A DNA stretch of 64,000 nt from Streptomyces pristinaespiralis. Lineage in GTDB: Bacteria > Actinomycetota > Actinomycetes > Streptomycetales > Streptomycetaceae. Location of the stretch: the NCBI RefSeq assembly GCF_001278075.1, contig NZ_CP011340.1:1426001-1490000 (forward strand). Reading direction: 5' to 3'. Both the position numbers and the translations under genes were made by a program. Below, piece by piece: positions 1-7,216 of the stretch. The notes under the pieces were generated by a model. That model was not told the DNA's origin. It made no database searches and was given only the letters and a program-made list of their open reading frames with translations. Numbering within the stretch: position 1 is the stretch's first letter; every line of letters starts with the position of its first letter.

Positions 1-482
1 CGGCGGGCGGCGTGGGCCACCTCGCCGTGCAGATCGCCTCGGCACACGGCGCGTACGTCGTCGGCACCGCCCGTGAGGACAAGCACGCGCTGCTCAAGGA
101 ACTCGGCGCGGACGAGATCATCGACTACACCCGCCAGGATTTCGTGACGGCGCTGGGCAGGACCGTGGACGTGGTGCTGGACTCGGTCGGAGGCGACTAC
201 GGGCCGCGGTCGCTCGCGGTGCTGCGGGACGGCGGCACGCTCGTCACCCTGCCGTCTCCGGACGAGGTCCCCGCCGGGGCGGGTCGGGGTGTGCGCACCG
301 GCTTCACGCTGGTGGAACCCGACTCCACGGGCATGCGGGCACTGGCCGGACTGGTCGCGGCGGGGCGGCTGCGGCCCGTGGTGGAGACGGTGCTGCCGCT
401 GGAGCGGGCCGAGGACGCCCACCGGCTCGGCGAGGCCGGCCGCACCCGGGGCAAGATCGTCCTCTCGGTCCGCGAGGGCTGA
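1..482 (+). CDS. MDR-superfamily NADPH-dependent oxidoreductase (quinone reductase-like), 3' part
   Basis: The gene enters from the left edge; the first complete codon is at 3, and about 160 residues of the C-terminal part are present. It starts inside the Rossmann fold with AGGVGHLAVQIA, the AxxGGVG-type nucleotide-binding loop of medium-chain dehydrogenase/reductase proteins of the quinone oxidoreductase class. It continues through VGTAREDKHALLKELGADEIIDY and DVVLDSVGG to a typical C-terminus (VETVLPLERAEDAHR...GKIVLSV). No zinc-ligand region is visible in this part. It is probably a cytosolic NADPH-dependent reductase of quinones or enones; the substrate cannot be read from the sequence. 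The family call is firm, the exact enzyme is not. Confidence 0.85.
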   Translation, partial: AGGVGHLAVQIASAHGAYVVGTAREDKHALLKELGADEIIDYTRQDFVTALGRTVDVVLDSVGGDYGPRSLAVLRDGGTLVTLPSPDEVPAGAGRGVRTGFTLVEPDSTGMRALAGLVAAGRLRPVVETVLPLERAEDAHRLGEAGRTRGKIVLSVREG

Positions 483-490
483 CCCTTTCC

Positions 491-548
491 GGCGGTCCGG
501 GGCCTGCCCGTCCCTCTCGGGTCGGGCGCACCGGGCGTCCGGACCGCC
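491..548. terminator. Long-loop inverted repeat between converging genes
   Basis: The ten bases GGCGGTCCGG at 491-500 pair with CCGGACCGCC at 539-548, and the loop can fold further (GCCTGCCCG / CGGGTCGGGC). It lies just after the stop of the MDR gene and before the end of the small minus-strand gene, so it could end transcription from both sides. There is no U tract, which is usual in Streptomyces. Confidence 0.5.
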
Positions 549-582
549 AGGGTCCGGTCACGTGGAACGGCTTCGTGTCGGG

Positions 583-780
583 TGGTCGCACCACCAGGGT
601 CGCGGCTGGGCCCGAAGCGGGCGTCAGCGGTTGTGCCGCACCACTGGGCCCGAAGCGGGCGTCAGCGGTTGTGCCGCACCAGGCTGGACCCGAAGCGGGC
701 GTCACCGGTTGTGCCGCACCAGGCTGTGCACGAAGCGGGCGTCAGCGGTTGTGCCGGACCAGGCTGTGCACGAGGACGGA
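583..780. repeat. 38-40 bp tandem direct repeats at the 3' end of a small gene
   Basis: The core CGAAGCGGGCGTCA occurs at 613, 651, 691 and 731, spaced 38, 40 and 40 bp, each followed by (G/C)CGGTTGTGCCG(C/G)ACCA. A degenerate start of a further unit lies at about 585. On the minus strand each unit reads as the last nine codons plus stop of the small gene ending at 742 (VHSLVRHNR, stop). The array is therefore a tandem duplication of that gene's 3' end. Confidence 0.85.
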
Positions 781-864
781 GAGCGCCACCACGATCACCG
801 TCACGTGCAGCCATCCGGAAGCGGCCGCGGCGTCCACGGCCGCCGTCGTCATCAGGGCCATCAT
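742..864 (-). CDS. Small single-pass membrane protein (40 aa)
   Basis: This short frame is preceded by CCGGAGG directly upstream of two ATG codons (862-864 and 859-861); the second ATG has the better spacing. The product is 40 residues: a short Ala/Thr-rich start, a hydrophobic stretch (WLHVTVIVVALSVLVHSLV, residues about 18-36) and a basic end (RHNR), as expected of one membrane helix with a cytosolic positive tail. It lies 79 bp downstream of another tiny membrane gene on the same strand, so the two are probably co-transcribed. Its last codons and stop are repeated in tandem downstream. No function can be assigned. Confidence 0.6.
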   Translation of the reverse strand: MMALMTTAAVDAAAASGWLHVTVIVVALSVLVHSLVRHNR

Positions 865-943
865 GTCCTCCGGTTCGATTCACCGAGCGAGCCGAACGGG
901 CCGTCCGCGAGGACGGCACGGGGCATCGGTACGGGTCGGACTC

Positions 944-1123
944 TCAGCGCCGACGCGTCCGGCCGGACCTCCAGGACGAGCCGACGCCCGCGACATGGAG
1001 TGCGAGCAGCGTCAGACCCAGGAGCATCACGTTCGTCGACGCGAAGACTTCGTTCGTATCGATCTCGGCGGCGTTGATCAGGAACGCGATGAAGAACATC
1101 ACCGCGGCGGCCAGACCCAGCAT
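944..1123 (-). CDS. Small two-helix membrane protein (59 aa)
   Basis: The start ATG (1121-1123) follows GAGGGAG at a good distance. The 59-residue product has two hydrophobic segments (residues about 2-17 and 32-47) joined by a polar loop (EIDTNEVFASTN), and ends in a basic tail (SGRTRRR). That is the layout of a small inner-membrane protein with both ends in the cytosol. It is the first gene of a probable two-gene minus-strand unit and is divergent from the leader-peptide gene at 1538, sharing about 410 bp of upstream DNA with it. I do not recognise the family. Confidence 0.6.
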   Translation of the reverse strand: MLGLAAAVMFFIAFLINAAEIDTNEVFASTNVMLLGLTLLALHVAGVGSSWRSGRTRRR

Positions 1124-1537
1124 CGGACAACTCCCTCACATCGTGTTCGCTTACGGCTCGTCTGCCCCCGCAGCCCGCAGTCAGACCCTCTCGCCGCCAC
1201 AACCCGGAGCTGCGGCCGCCGATGCCGCATCCGCAGCGGCCCGGGGGTCGGCCGGAGACCCCGAGCGCCCGGGTCGACGGAGGCGTTATTCACCCCCCGC
1301 TGCCCCGCGGAAAAGTGCACACTATTTGGTGTTGTCGTGAAGAAGTATTCACCCGTCAGAAACGGAACCTCAGTTGCCGGTTGACCCGTTGGCGTGATCT
1401 CATCCTCGGGAACGGGAGTCCTGATCGTGGACGCCCATTCCGGGCGCAGGGCGGCGTTTCACGTCCGCCCGTTTCCCTTTGACGCGCGTACGGTCGGCGT
1501 CAGTTCAGGAATCCCCCCGCATGGAAAGGGAGAGATA
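1124..1537. other. Divergent intergenic region, no gene recognised
   Basis: This 414 bp stretch separates the two tiny membrane genes from the leader-peptide gene and must hold both promoters. It is locally less GC-rich around 1312-1375. The motif TATTCACCC (preceded by T or G) occurs at about 1286 and 1347 as a widely spaced direct repeat. No convincing -35/-10 pair, riboswitch or open frame with a ribosome-binding site was found. Confidence 0.4.
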
Positions 1538-1753
1538 GTGCGTAACGGCTTCACCCCGGTTGAGACCGCCGAAATTTCCGACAGCGAGCTGGACGGCATT
1601 GCCGGCGGTATCGCGAGCGCCCACGCCGGTGTCAACGGCTACGGCGCCGCCGTGAACGTCGGTGACGTCGTCGGCACCGTCCAGTCCGTCGCGGCCGTCG
1701 TGCCGGTCGCCGCGGCCACCGGTCTCGTCTCGGTGCAGACCACCGGCATCTGA
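1538..1753 (+). CDS. Double-glycine leader peptide, putative RiPP precursor without cysteine (71 aa)
   Basis: A GTG start at 1538 follows AAAGGGAGAG. The leader (PVETAEISDSELDGIAGG) has the acidic ELD-x-I-A-GG pattern of class II lanthipeptide and other double-glycine leaders, with the predicted cleavage after G23-G24. The following 47 residues are rich in Gly, Ala and Val with some Ser/Thr, and end in SVQTTGI. There is no cysteine, so thioether rings cannot form. No LanM, radical SAM, YcaO or ABC-peptidase gene lies nearby. It could be modified in trans, exported unmodified, or be an orphan relic. Gene reality is well supported by the leader and ribosome-binding site; the RiPP role is inference. 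Confidence 0.7.
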   Translation: MRNGFTPVETAEISDSELDGIAGGIASAHAGVNGYGAAVNVGDVVGTVQSVAAVVPVAAATGLVSVQTTGI

Positions 1754-1812
1754 TACCACCGCAGTCCGAGAAGGACCGCTTTTGGTCCCTGTCGGTTGTG
1801 CGTTGCTCGAGC

Positions 1813-1843
1813 GGGCCCCGGAACGCTTCCCGTACCGGGGCCC
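1813..1843. terminator. Strong hairpin after the leader-peptide gene
   Basis: GGGCCCCGG (1813-1821) pairs perfectly with CCGGGGCCC (1835-1843) around a 13-base loop. It sits between the converging leader-peptide gene and rbsD, so it probably ends both transcripts. The rest of 1754-2117 shows no gene with a credible ribosome-binding site. Confidence 0.7.
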
Positions 1844-2117
1844 ATTCGCATGCCTTTCACGCTCCGGCACGTTATTGCGTTCTACCGCGAATCACCGGTC
1901 ACCACGAATTCCGTTACGGGCGTCGGGCCGGGAACAGAGACGATCCCTCTCTGCGGGTAGGGCGCCCGGACACGCCGAAGTCGGTGGCCCGGACAGAGCC
2001 CCGGCCACCGCACGGCATTCATCACGGTCCGGCTTTTGGAACGTGCCGTGAAGAGACGACCACCGTTCCCTCACAGACGACCGGCCCCGGACACTCGCCG
2101 CACCGGCCCTTTCCGCT

Positions 2118-2510
2118 TCAGAAGAAGACGCCGCAGCGCAGCAGTACGTTCGCGTAGGGCCGCGCCTCCCCCGTCCGCACCACCAGGCCGGCGTCCCGGC
2201 TGCGGGCCTTGAGCTCGTCGTGCGTGACGAAGTCCAGCACCGGGAGCCGTTCCGCGAGCAGGCGGGCCGCGGGCGGATTGGCGTCGTGGACCTCGAGGGC
2301 GGCTGTCGCGGACTCGATCACCAGCTCGTCGAGCAGGCCGTCGAGCACGTCGGCGAAGGACGGGATACCGGCCCGGAAGGCGAGGTCGACCACGCGCGGG
2401 ACCGACGACGGGACCGGCATGCCGACGTCGCAGACCAGGACGGTGTCGCCGTGGCCCAACTCGGCCAGGGCACCCGCCAGATGGCGGTTGAGGATGCCGT
2501 TCTTCTTCAC
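2118..2510 (-). CDS. rbsD: D-ribose pyranase
   Basis: This 130-residue protein interconverts beta-pyranose and beta-furanose forms of D-ribose so that ribokinase can use the sugar. The start MKKNGILNRHLAGALAELGHGD carries the catalytic His20, and the C-terminus (RPYANVLLRCGVFF) with its conserved YxNxxL stretch is typical of RbsD. Length matches the family. Its ATG overlaps the rbsK stop codon (ATGA), so it is translationally coupled and the last gene of the ribose operon. Confidence 0.96.
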   Translation of the reverse strand: MKKNGILNRHLAGALAELGHGDTVLVCDVGMPVPSSVPRVVDLAFRAGIPSFADVLDGLLDELVIESATAALEVHDANPPAARLLAERLPVLDFVTHDELKARSRDAGLVVRTGEARPYANVLLRCGVFF

Positions 2511-3514
2511 CGGACCCCGGACTCTCCCACGGACTGCACGGACCCCTCGCCGGACGGCACCGACTCCCCCTCGCCCGGCAAGGAGTCACCCGCCCTCGGG
2601 AACGACTCCTGCGCTCCCCTGCCGGTGACGGCCGCAGCGCCGACCCGGACCGCGAACCCGGCCGCCTCGGCCAGGGTTTCGCCGAGTCCGAGCCGCCAGG
2701 CGAGAGCTGCCGTGAACGCGTCACCGGCCCCCGTGGTGTCGACCGCGTCGACCTCAGGGCTCGGCAGGCGCACGCAGCCGCCCGCGTCCGCGACGAGCGC
2801 GCCCTCCGCGCCGAGCGTCACGACGACCGAGCGCGGGCCGAGGGCCAGCAGGTCGCGCGCCCAGTCCTCGGGGCGGTCGCCGGCCTCGCCCAGCACGTAT
2901 CGCGCCTCGTGCTCGTTGACGACCAGCGGGTCGCACACGGCGAGCACGTCCTCGGGCAGCGGCGCCGGCGGGGACGGGTTGAGTACGAGCCTGGTCCCCG
3001 ACGGCAGTGCGCGGGCGACCTCGGCGACGGTGTCGAGCGGGATCTCCAGCTGGAGCGACACCACCCGGGCGCGGGCGAGCAGTTCACGCGCGCCCCGGAT
3101 GTCGCCGGGGGTGAGCCGGCCGTTGGCGCCCGGTGAGACGACGATGCTGTTGTCGCCCGACGGGTCGACGGTGATCAGCGCGACGCCGGTGGGCGCCCCG
3201 CCGACCAGGACGCCGTCGGTGTCGACGCCGGCCGCCCGCTGCGAGTCGAGCAGCAGCCGCCCGTGGGCGTCGTCGCCGACCCTGGCCAGCAGCGCGGTAC
3301 GGGCGCCGAGGCGGGCGGCGGCGACGGCCTGGTTGGCGCCCTTGCCGCCGGGGTGGACGGTCAGGTCGGAGCCGAGGACCGTCTCGCCCGCGGCGGGGCG
3401 GCGTTCGACGCCGATGACCAGGTCGGCGTTGGCCGACCCCACGACCAGCAGGTCGTAGTCGCCCGTTCCCCGCCGGACACCTCCCTGCGGGCGCGTCTCC
3501 ACGCGCTCGTCCAT
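2507..3514 (-). CDS. rbsK: Ribokinase
   Basis: A PfkB-family sugar kinase that phosphorylates ribose to ribose 5-phosphate. Visible motifs are NAD-like SANADLVIGVERR, the substrate loop GGKGANQAVAAARLG, NPSPPAPLP, and the catalytic DTTGAGDAF with its Asp base. I chose the ATG at 3514 because AGGAAGAAGGG lies at normal distance and the protein then has normal length (335 aa). The frame stays open to an ATG at 3721 that overlaps the rbsCB stop (ATGA), which would add about 69 residues encoded by 30-bp tandem repeats. That longer form is possible. The C-terminus carries an extra Gly/Ser/Glu-rich tail. Confidence 0.92.
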   Translation of the reverse strand: MDERVETRPQGGVRRGTGDYDLLVVGSANADLVIGVERRPAAGETVLGSDLTVHPGGKGANQAVAAARLGARTALLARVGDDAHGRLLLDSQRAAGVDTDGVLVGGAPTGVALITVDPSGDNSIVVSPGANGRLTPGDIRGARELLARARVVSLQLEIPLDTVAEVARALPSGTRLVLNPSPPAPLPEDVLAVCDPLVVNEHEARYVLGEAGDRPEDWARDLLALGPRSVVVTLGAEGALVADAGGCVRLPSPEVDAVDTTGAGDAFTAALAWRLGLGETLAEAAGFAVRVGAAAVTGRGAQESFPRAGDSLPGEGESVPSGEGSVQSVGESGVR

Positions 3515-3530
3515 GCGGAGCCCTTCTTCC

Positions 3531-3720
3531 TGCGCCGTCACGTCCGACCGGCCACCGTCCTGCGGCGTCACGCGAGACCCGCCACCCTCCTGCGCCGTCA
3601 CGACCGACCGGTCACCGTCCTGCGGCGTCACGCGAGACCCGCCACCGTCCTGCGCCGTCATGCCCGACCGGTCACCGTCCTGCGGCGTCACGCGAGACCG
3701 GCCTCCCTCCTGCGCCGTCA
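3531..3720 (-). repeat. 30-bp tandem repeats between rbsCB and rbsK
   Basis: About six and a half units, each beginning TGACG(G/C)CGCAGGA(G/C)GG on the minus strand, run from the rbsCB stop codon to the rbsK start region, with unit ends at 3720, 3690, 3660, 3630, 3600 and 3570. Two unit types alternate (TGACGGCGCAGG and TGACGCCGCAGG). Every unit holds an AGGAGGG- or AGGACGG-like sequence followed by GTGACG or ATGACG, in one frame. The array could be spacer DNA, a ladder of start sites, or coding for a repeated N-terminal extension of ribokinase. Confidence 0.85.
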
Positions 3721-5685
3721 TGAGAAGTCCGCGACGTTCTCGCGGGTGACGACCTTGACCGGCACCTTCACCATGCTCTCGACGCTCTTGCCCTGCGCGG
3801 CCCTGACCGCGTTCTGAACGGCGATCTTGCCCAGTTCCGCGGGCTGCTGGGCGATCGACGCGTACAGCGTCCCCGCCTCGACCGCCTTCAGGCCGTCGGG
3901 GGTGCCGTCGAAGCCGACGACGGAGACCGAGCTGCCGGCCTTGCTGCCGAGTGCCTTGACCGCGCCCAGTGCCATCTCGTCGTTCTCGGCGAAGACGCCG
4001 TTGATGCCGGGGTTGGCCTGGAGCAGGTTGGTCATGACGTCGAGGCCCTTGGTGCGGTCGAAGTCCGCGGGCTGCTTGGCGAGGACCTGGATGCCCGGGT
4101 AGGCCTTGAGTCCCTCGGCGAAGCCCGCGCCGCGCTCGCGGCTGGCGGAGGTGCCGGCCGTGCCCTGAAGGATCACGATCCTGCCCTTGCCGCCGAGCTT
4201 CTCGGCCAGCGTCTTCGCGGCGAGCCTGCCGCCGGCGACGTTGTCGGAGGCCACCAGGGCGGTGGTCTCGGCCTTGTTCACGCCGCGGTCGGCGGCGATG
4301 ACCGGGATGTCGGCCTTGTTGGCACCGCGCACGGCCGGGCCGACCGCGTCGGAGTCCACCGGGTTGACGATGACGGACTTCACTCCGGAGCTGGTGAAGT
4401 TCTGGAGCTGGTTGGCCTGCTGGGAGGCGTCGTTCTGCGCGTCGGTGACCGTGAGGTCGATGCCCGCGGCCTCGGCCTCGGCCTGCGCGCCCTCCTTCAT
4501 CTGCACGAAGAAGGGGTTGTTGAGCGTGGACAGCGACATGCCGATCCTCGTGTTCGTCGAGGACGGGCCGGGGTTGAGGAGCGAGACCGCGCCGACGACG
4601 GCGGCGACGATCGCCGCGGCGACGGCGAACTTCGCCGCGCCCTTCTTCTTCCCGCCGGAGCTTCCGGTCCCGGCCGCGGCCGCGCCGCCTCCCGTGGCCC
4701 CGGCACGGCGGCGGAGGGTGTCCAGCAGCACCGCGAGGGCGATGACGACACCGATGACGACCTGCTGCCAGAAGGCGGACACGGACAGGAGGTTGAGACC
4801 GTTGCGCAGCACGGCGAGGATCAGCGCGCCGATCAGGGTGCCGGACGCCTTGCCGACGCCGCCGGCGAGGCTGGCGCCGCCGATGACGACGGCGGCGATG
4901 GCGTCGAGCTCGTAGCCCTGTGCGGCCTGCGGCTGGGCGGAGGCGAGCCGGGAGGCGAGGACGACACCCGCGACGGCGGCGAAGAGGCCGGACAGTGCGT
5001 AGATGACGAGCTTCTGCCGCTTGACGCGCAGGCCGGAGAGGCGGGCTGCCTCCTCGTTGCCGCCGATCGCGTACATGGAGCGGCCGATGTAGGTGCGGCC
5101 GAGGATCAGCGCGGTGAGCAGGCCCATCGCGATCATCACGAGGACGGGGACGGGCAGCCAGCCGCCGAGCGTGTCGCCGAGCCCGGACACGGATTCGGGG
5201 AACGCGATGGGGCTGCCCTGGGAGATGACCAGGGACAGTCCGCGGCCGATCGACAGCATCGCGAGGGTGGCGATGAACGGCGGCAGCTTGCCGTACGAGA
5301 CGAGCGCGCCGTTGACGAGGCCGCAGGCCGCGCCGGTCGCGACGGCAAGGATGACGGCCAGCCAGACCGGCACTCCCTCGCTGGTCGCCGTCCAGGCCAG
5401 CACGGTGGCGGACAGGGCGGCGACGGAGCCGACGGACAGGTCGATGCCTGCGGAGACGATGACGAAGGTGACACCGAACGCGAGGATCGCGGTGACGGCG
5501 GCCTGGACGCCGACGTTGAGCAGGTTCTGCGTCGTCAGGAAGTCGCCGGAGAGCAGCGACATCGCGACGAGCAGGACGACGAGAGCGGTCAGGGCGCCGT
5601 TGTCGAGGAGTATGCGACGGAGCGCGGAGCCTCCCGCCGGGGCGCCGCTCGCGCCCCTGTCGTTCTTCAGCGTGTCAGTGGCCAC
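3718..5685 (-). CDS. rbsC/rbsB: Ribose ABC transporter: permease fused to substrate-binding protein
   Basis: This 655-residue protein joins two normally separate subunits. Residues 1-325 are an RbsC-type permease with about ten hydrophobic segments and the family signature VSAGIDLSVGSV. Residues 326-351 are a Gly/Ala/Lys-rich linker, 352-370 form one extra membrane helix, and 379-655 are an RbsB-type binding protein (RIGMSLSTLNNPFF, NPVDSDAVGPAV, NDEMALGAVKAL, VVGFDGTPDG). The binding domain would thus be tethered outside the membrane by the extra helix rather than by a lipid. Such fusions are known in actinobacteria. The GTG start (SD GAGGAG) overlaps the rbsA end by 11 bp. Confidence 0.93.
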   Translation of the reverse strand: MATDTLKNDRGASGAPAGGSALRRILLDNGALTALVVLLVAMSLLSGDFLTTQNLLNVGVQAAVTAILAFGVTFVIVSAGIDLSVGSVAALSATVLAWTATSEGVPVWLAVILAVATGAACGLVNGALVSYGKLPPFIATLAMLSIGRGLSLVISQGSPIAFPESVSGLGDTLGGWLPVPVLVMIAMGLLTALILGRTYIGRSMYAIGGNEEAARLSGLRVKRQKLVIYALSGLFAAVAGVVLASRLASAQPQAAQGYELDAIAAVVIGGASLAGGVGKASGTLIGALILAVLRNGLNLLSVSAFWQQVVIGVVIALAVLLDTLRRRAGATGGGAAAAGTGSSGGKKKGAAKFAVAAAIVAAVVGAVSLLNPGPSSTNTRIGMSLSTLNNPFFVQMKEGAQAEAEAAGIDLTVTDAQNDASQQANQLQNFTSSGVKSVIVNPVDSDAVGPAVRGANKADIPVIAADRGVNKAETTALVASDNVAGGRLAAKTLAEKLGGKGRIVILQGTAGTSASRERGAGFAEGLKAYPGIQVLAKQPADFDRTKGLDVMTNLLQANPGINGVFAENDEMALGAVKALGSKAGSSVSVVGFDGTPDGLKAVEAGTLYASIAQQPAELGKIAVQNAVRAAQGKSVESMVKVPVKVVTRENVADFS

Positions 5686-7216
5686 GGGGGCTCTCCTCTT
5701 CGTTCACTGCGGGGTCGTTCGCGGGGGCCGCGGTGGTGACGGCGAGGGCCATCACCGCGTCCTGGGTGGCTTGTCCGGCGTCGAGTTCACCGGCGATCCG
5801 GCCCTGGGCCATGACCAGCACCCGGTCGCTCATGCCGAGCACTTCCGGCAGGTCGCTGGAGATCATCAGGACGGCGTGGCCGGAGGCGGTGAGCTCGTTG
5901 ACGAGCTGGTAGATCTCGACCTTGGCGCCGACGTCGATGCCTCGGGTGGGTTCGTCGAGGATCAGTACGCGGGTGTCGGCGAGCAGCCACTTGCCGATGA
6001 CGACCTTCTGCTGGTTGCCGCCGGACAGGGTGCGTACATGCTGGCCGAGGCCGGCCATCCGGACACCGAGCTGCTCGGCGACGCGGGCGGCGGCGGTGCG
6101 CTGCGCCTTGAGGTCGACGAGTCCGGCACGGGTCGCCGAACGCAGGGTGACCAGGCCGAGGTTCTCCTGCACGGACGCGTCGAGGACCAGGCCCTGGCCC
6201 TTGCGGTCCTCGGGTACGAGTCCGATCCCGGCGCCCATCGCGGCGCCCACGTCGTGGGTGGGCAGCGAGCGGCCGAGGACCTGGACGCTGCCCCGGTCGT
6301 AGGGGTCGGCGCCGAAGACGGCGCGGGCGACCTCGGTGCGGCCCGCGCCCACCAGTCCGGCGAGGCCGACGACCTCGCCGGCCCGCACCTCGAAGCTGAT
6401 GTCGTGGAAGACGCCGTCGCGGGTCAGTCCGCGGACGGACAGCAGCGGCTCGCCGGTCTCGGGACGCTCGCGCGGGTACTGCTGCTCGATGGAGCGGCCC
6501 ACCATGAGCCGTACGAGTTCGTCCTCGGGCGTGGAGGCGGGTACCTGGTCGACGGAGCGGCCGTCGCGCAGGACGGTGACGCGGTCGCCGAGGGCGGCGA
6601 TCTCCTCGAGGTGGTGGGTGATGAAGACGATGCCGACGCCGTCCTCGCGCAGTTGCCGCACGATGCGGAAGAGCTTGTCGACCTCCTCCGTGGTCAGCAC
6701 GGCGGTCGGCTCGTCCATGATCAGGACGCGGGCGTCGAGGCTGAGGGCCTTGGCGATCTCCACCATCTGGAGGCGGGCGATGCCGAGATCGCGGACACGT
6801 GCCCGCGGGGACACCTGGACGCCGACGCGGTCGAGGAGTTCCTGCGCCCGGGCCTCCATCGTCCTGCGGTCGATCATGCCGAAGCGCCGCGGCTGGCGGC
6901 CGAGGAAGATGTTCTCGGCGACCGTCAGGTCGGGGACCAGGTTGAACTCCTGGTAGATGGTGGCGATGCCGAGGCGTTCCGCGTCCTGGGCGCTGTGGAT
7001 GCGCACCTCGCGCCCTTCCGCGAGTATGCGTCCGCTGTCGGGCCGGTAGGCGCCGGAGAGCATCTTGATGAGGGTGCTCTTGCCGGCTCCGTTCTCGCCG
7101 AGGAGGACGTGGACCTCGCCGCGGCGCAGGTCGAAGTCGACGGAGTCGAGGGCGACCACGCCGGGGAAGGTCTTGCGGATGCCTTCGATGCGCAGCAACT
7201 CGTCCGGGCTGCTCAC
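5675..7216 (-). CDS. rbsA: Ribose ABC transporter ATP-binding protein
   Basis: This 513-residue protein contains two ATPase domains, as usual for CUT2 sugar importers. The N-terminal domain has Walker A GENGAGKST, the Walker B aspartate in ARVLIMDEPTAVL, and HH in FITHHLEEI. The C-terminal domain has a degenerate Walker A (GLVGAGRTE), LSGGNQQKVVIGKWL and LILDEPTRGIDVGAK. It powers ribose uptake through the RbsCB fusion. The GTG start at 7216 follows GAAGGAGC and overlaps the rbsR stop (TTGTGA), so it is coupled to the repressor gene. Confidence 0.96.
   Translation of the reverse strand: MSSPDELLRIEGIRKTFPGVVALDSVDFDLRRGEVHVLLGENGAGKSTLIKMLSGAYRPDSGRILAEGREVRIHSAQDAERLGIATIYQEFNLVPDLTVAENIFLGRQPRRFGMIDRRTMEARAQELLDRVGVQVSPRARVRDLGIARLQMVEIAKALSLDARVLIMDEPTAVLTTEEVDKLFRIVRQLREDGVGIVFITHHLEEIAALGDRVTVLRDGRSVDQVPASTPEDELVRLMVGRSIEQQYPRERPETGEPLLSVRGLTRDGVFHDISFEVRAGEVVGLAGLVGAGRTEVARAVFGADPYDRGSVQVLGRSLPTHDVGAAMGAGIGLVPEDRKGQGLVLDASVQENLGLVTLRSATRAGLVDLKAQRTAAARVAEQLGVRMAGLGQHVRTLSGGNQQKVVIGKWLLADTRVLILDEPTRGIDVGAKVEIYQLVNELTASGHAVLMISSDLPEVLGMSDRVLVMAQGRIAGELDAGQATQDAVMALAVTTAAPANDPAVNEEESPRGH

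Noticed and set aside
1538..1753. Conventional lanthipeptide precursor
   Set aside because: There is no cysteine in the whole peptide, so lanthionine rings are impossible; no LanM or LanB gene is near.
1892..2074. 60-codon minus-strand open frame after the leader-peptide gene
   Set aside because: No ribosome-binding site, no recognisable composition or motif, and it sits in a terminator-bearing intergenic region.
3531..3720. Possible CRISPR array
   Set aside because: The units are adjacent tandem repeats without unique spacers, and no cas gene is present.
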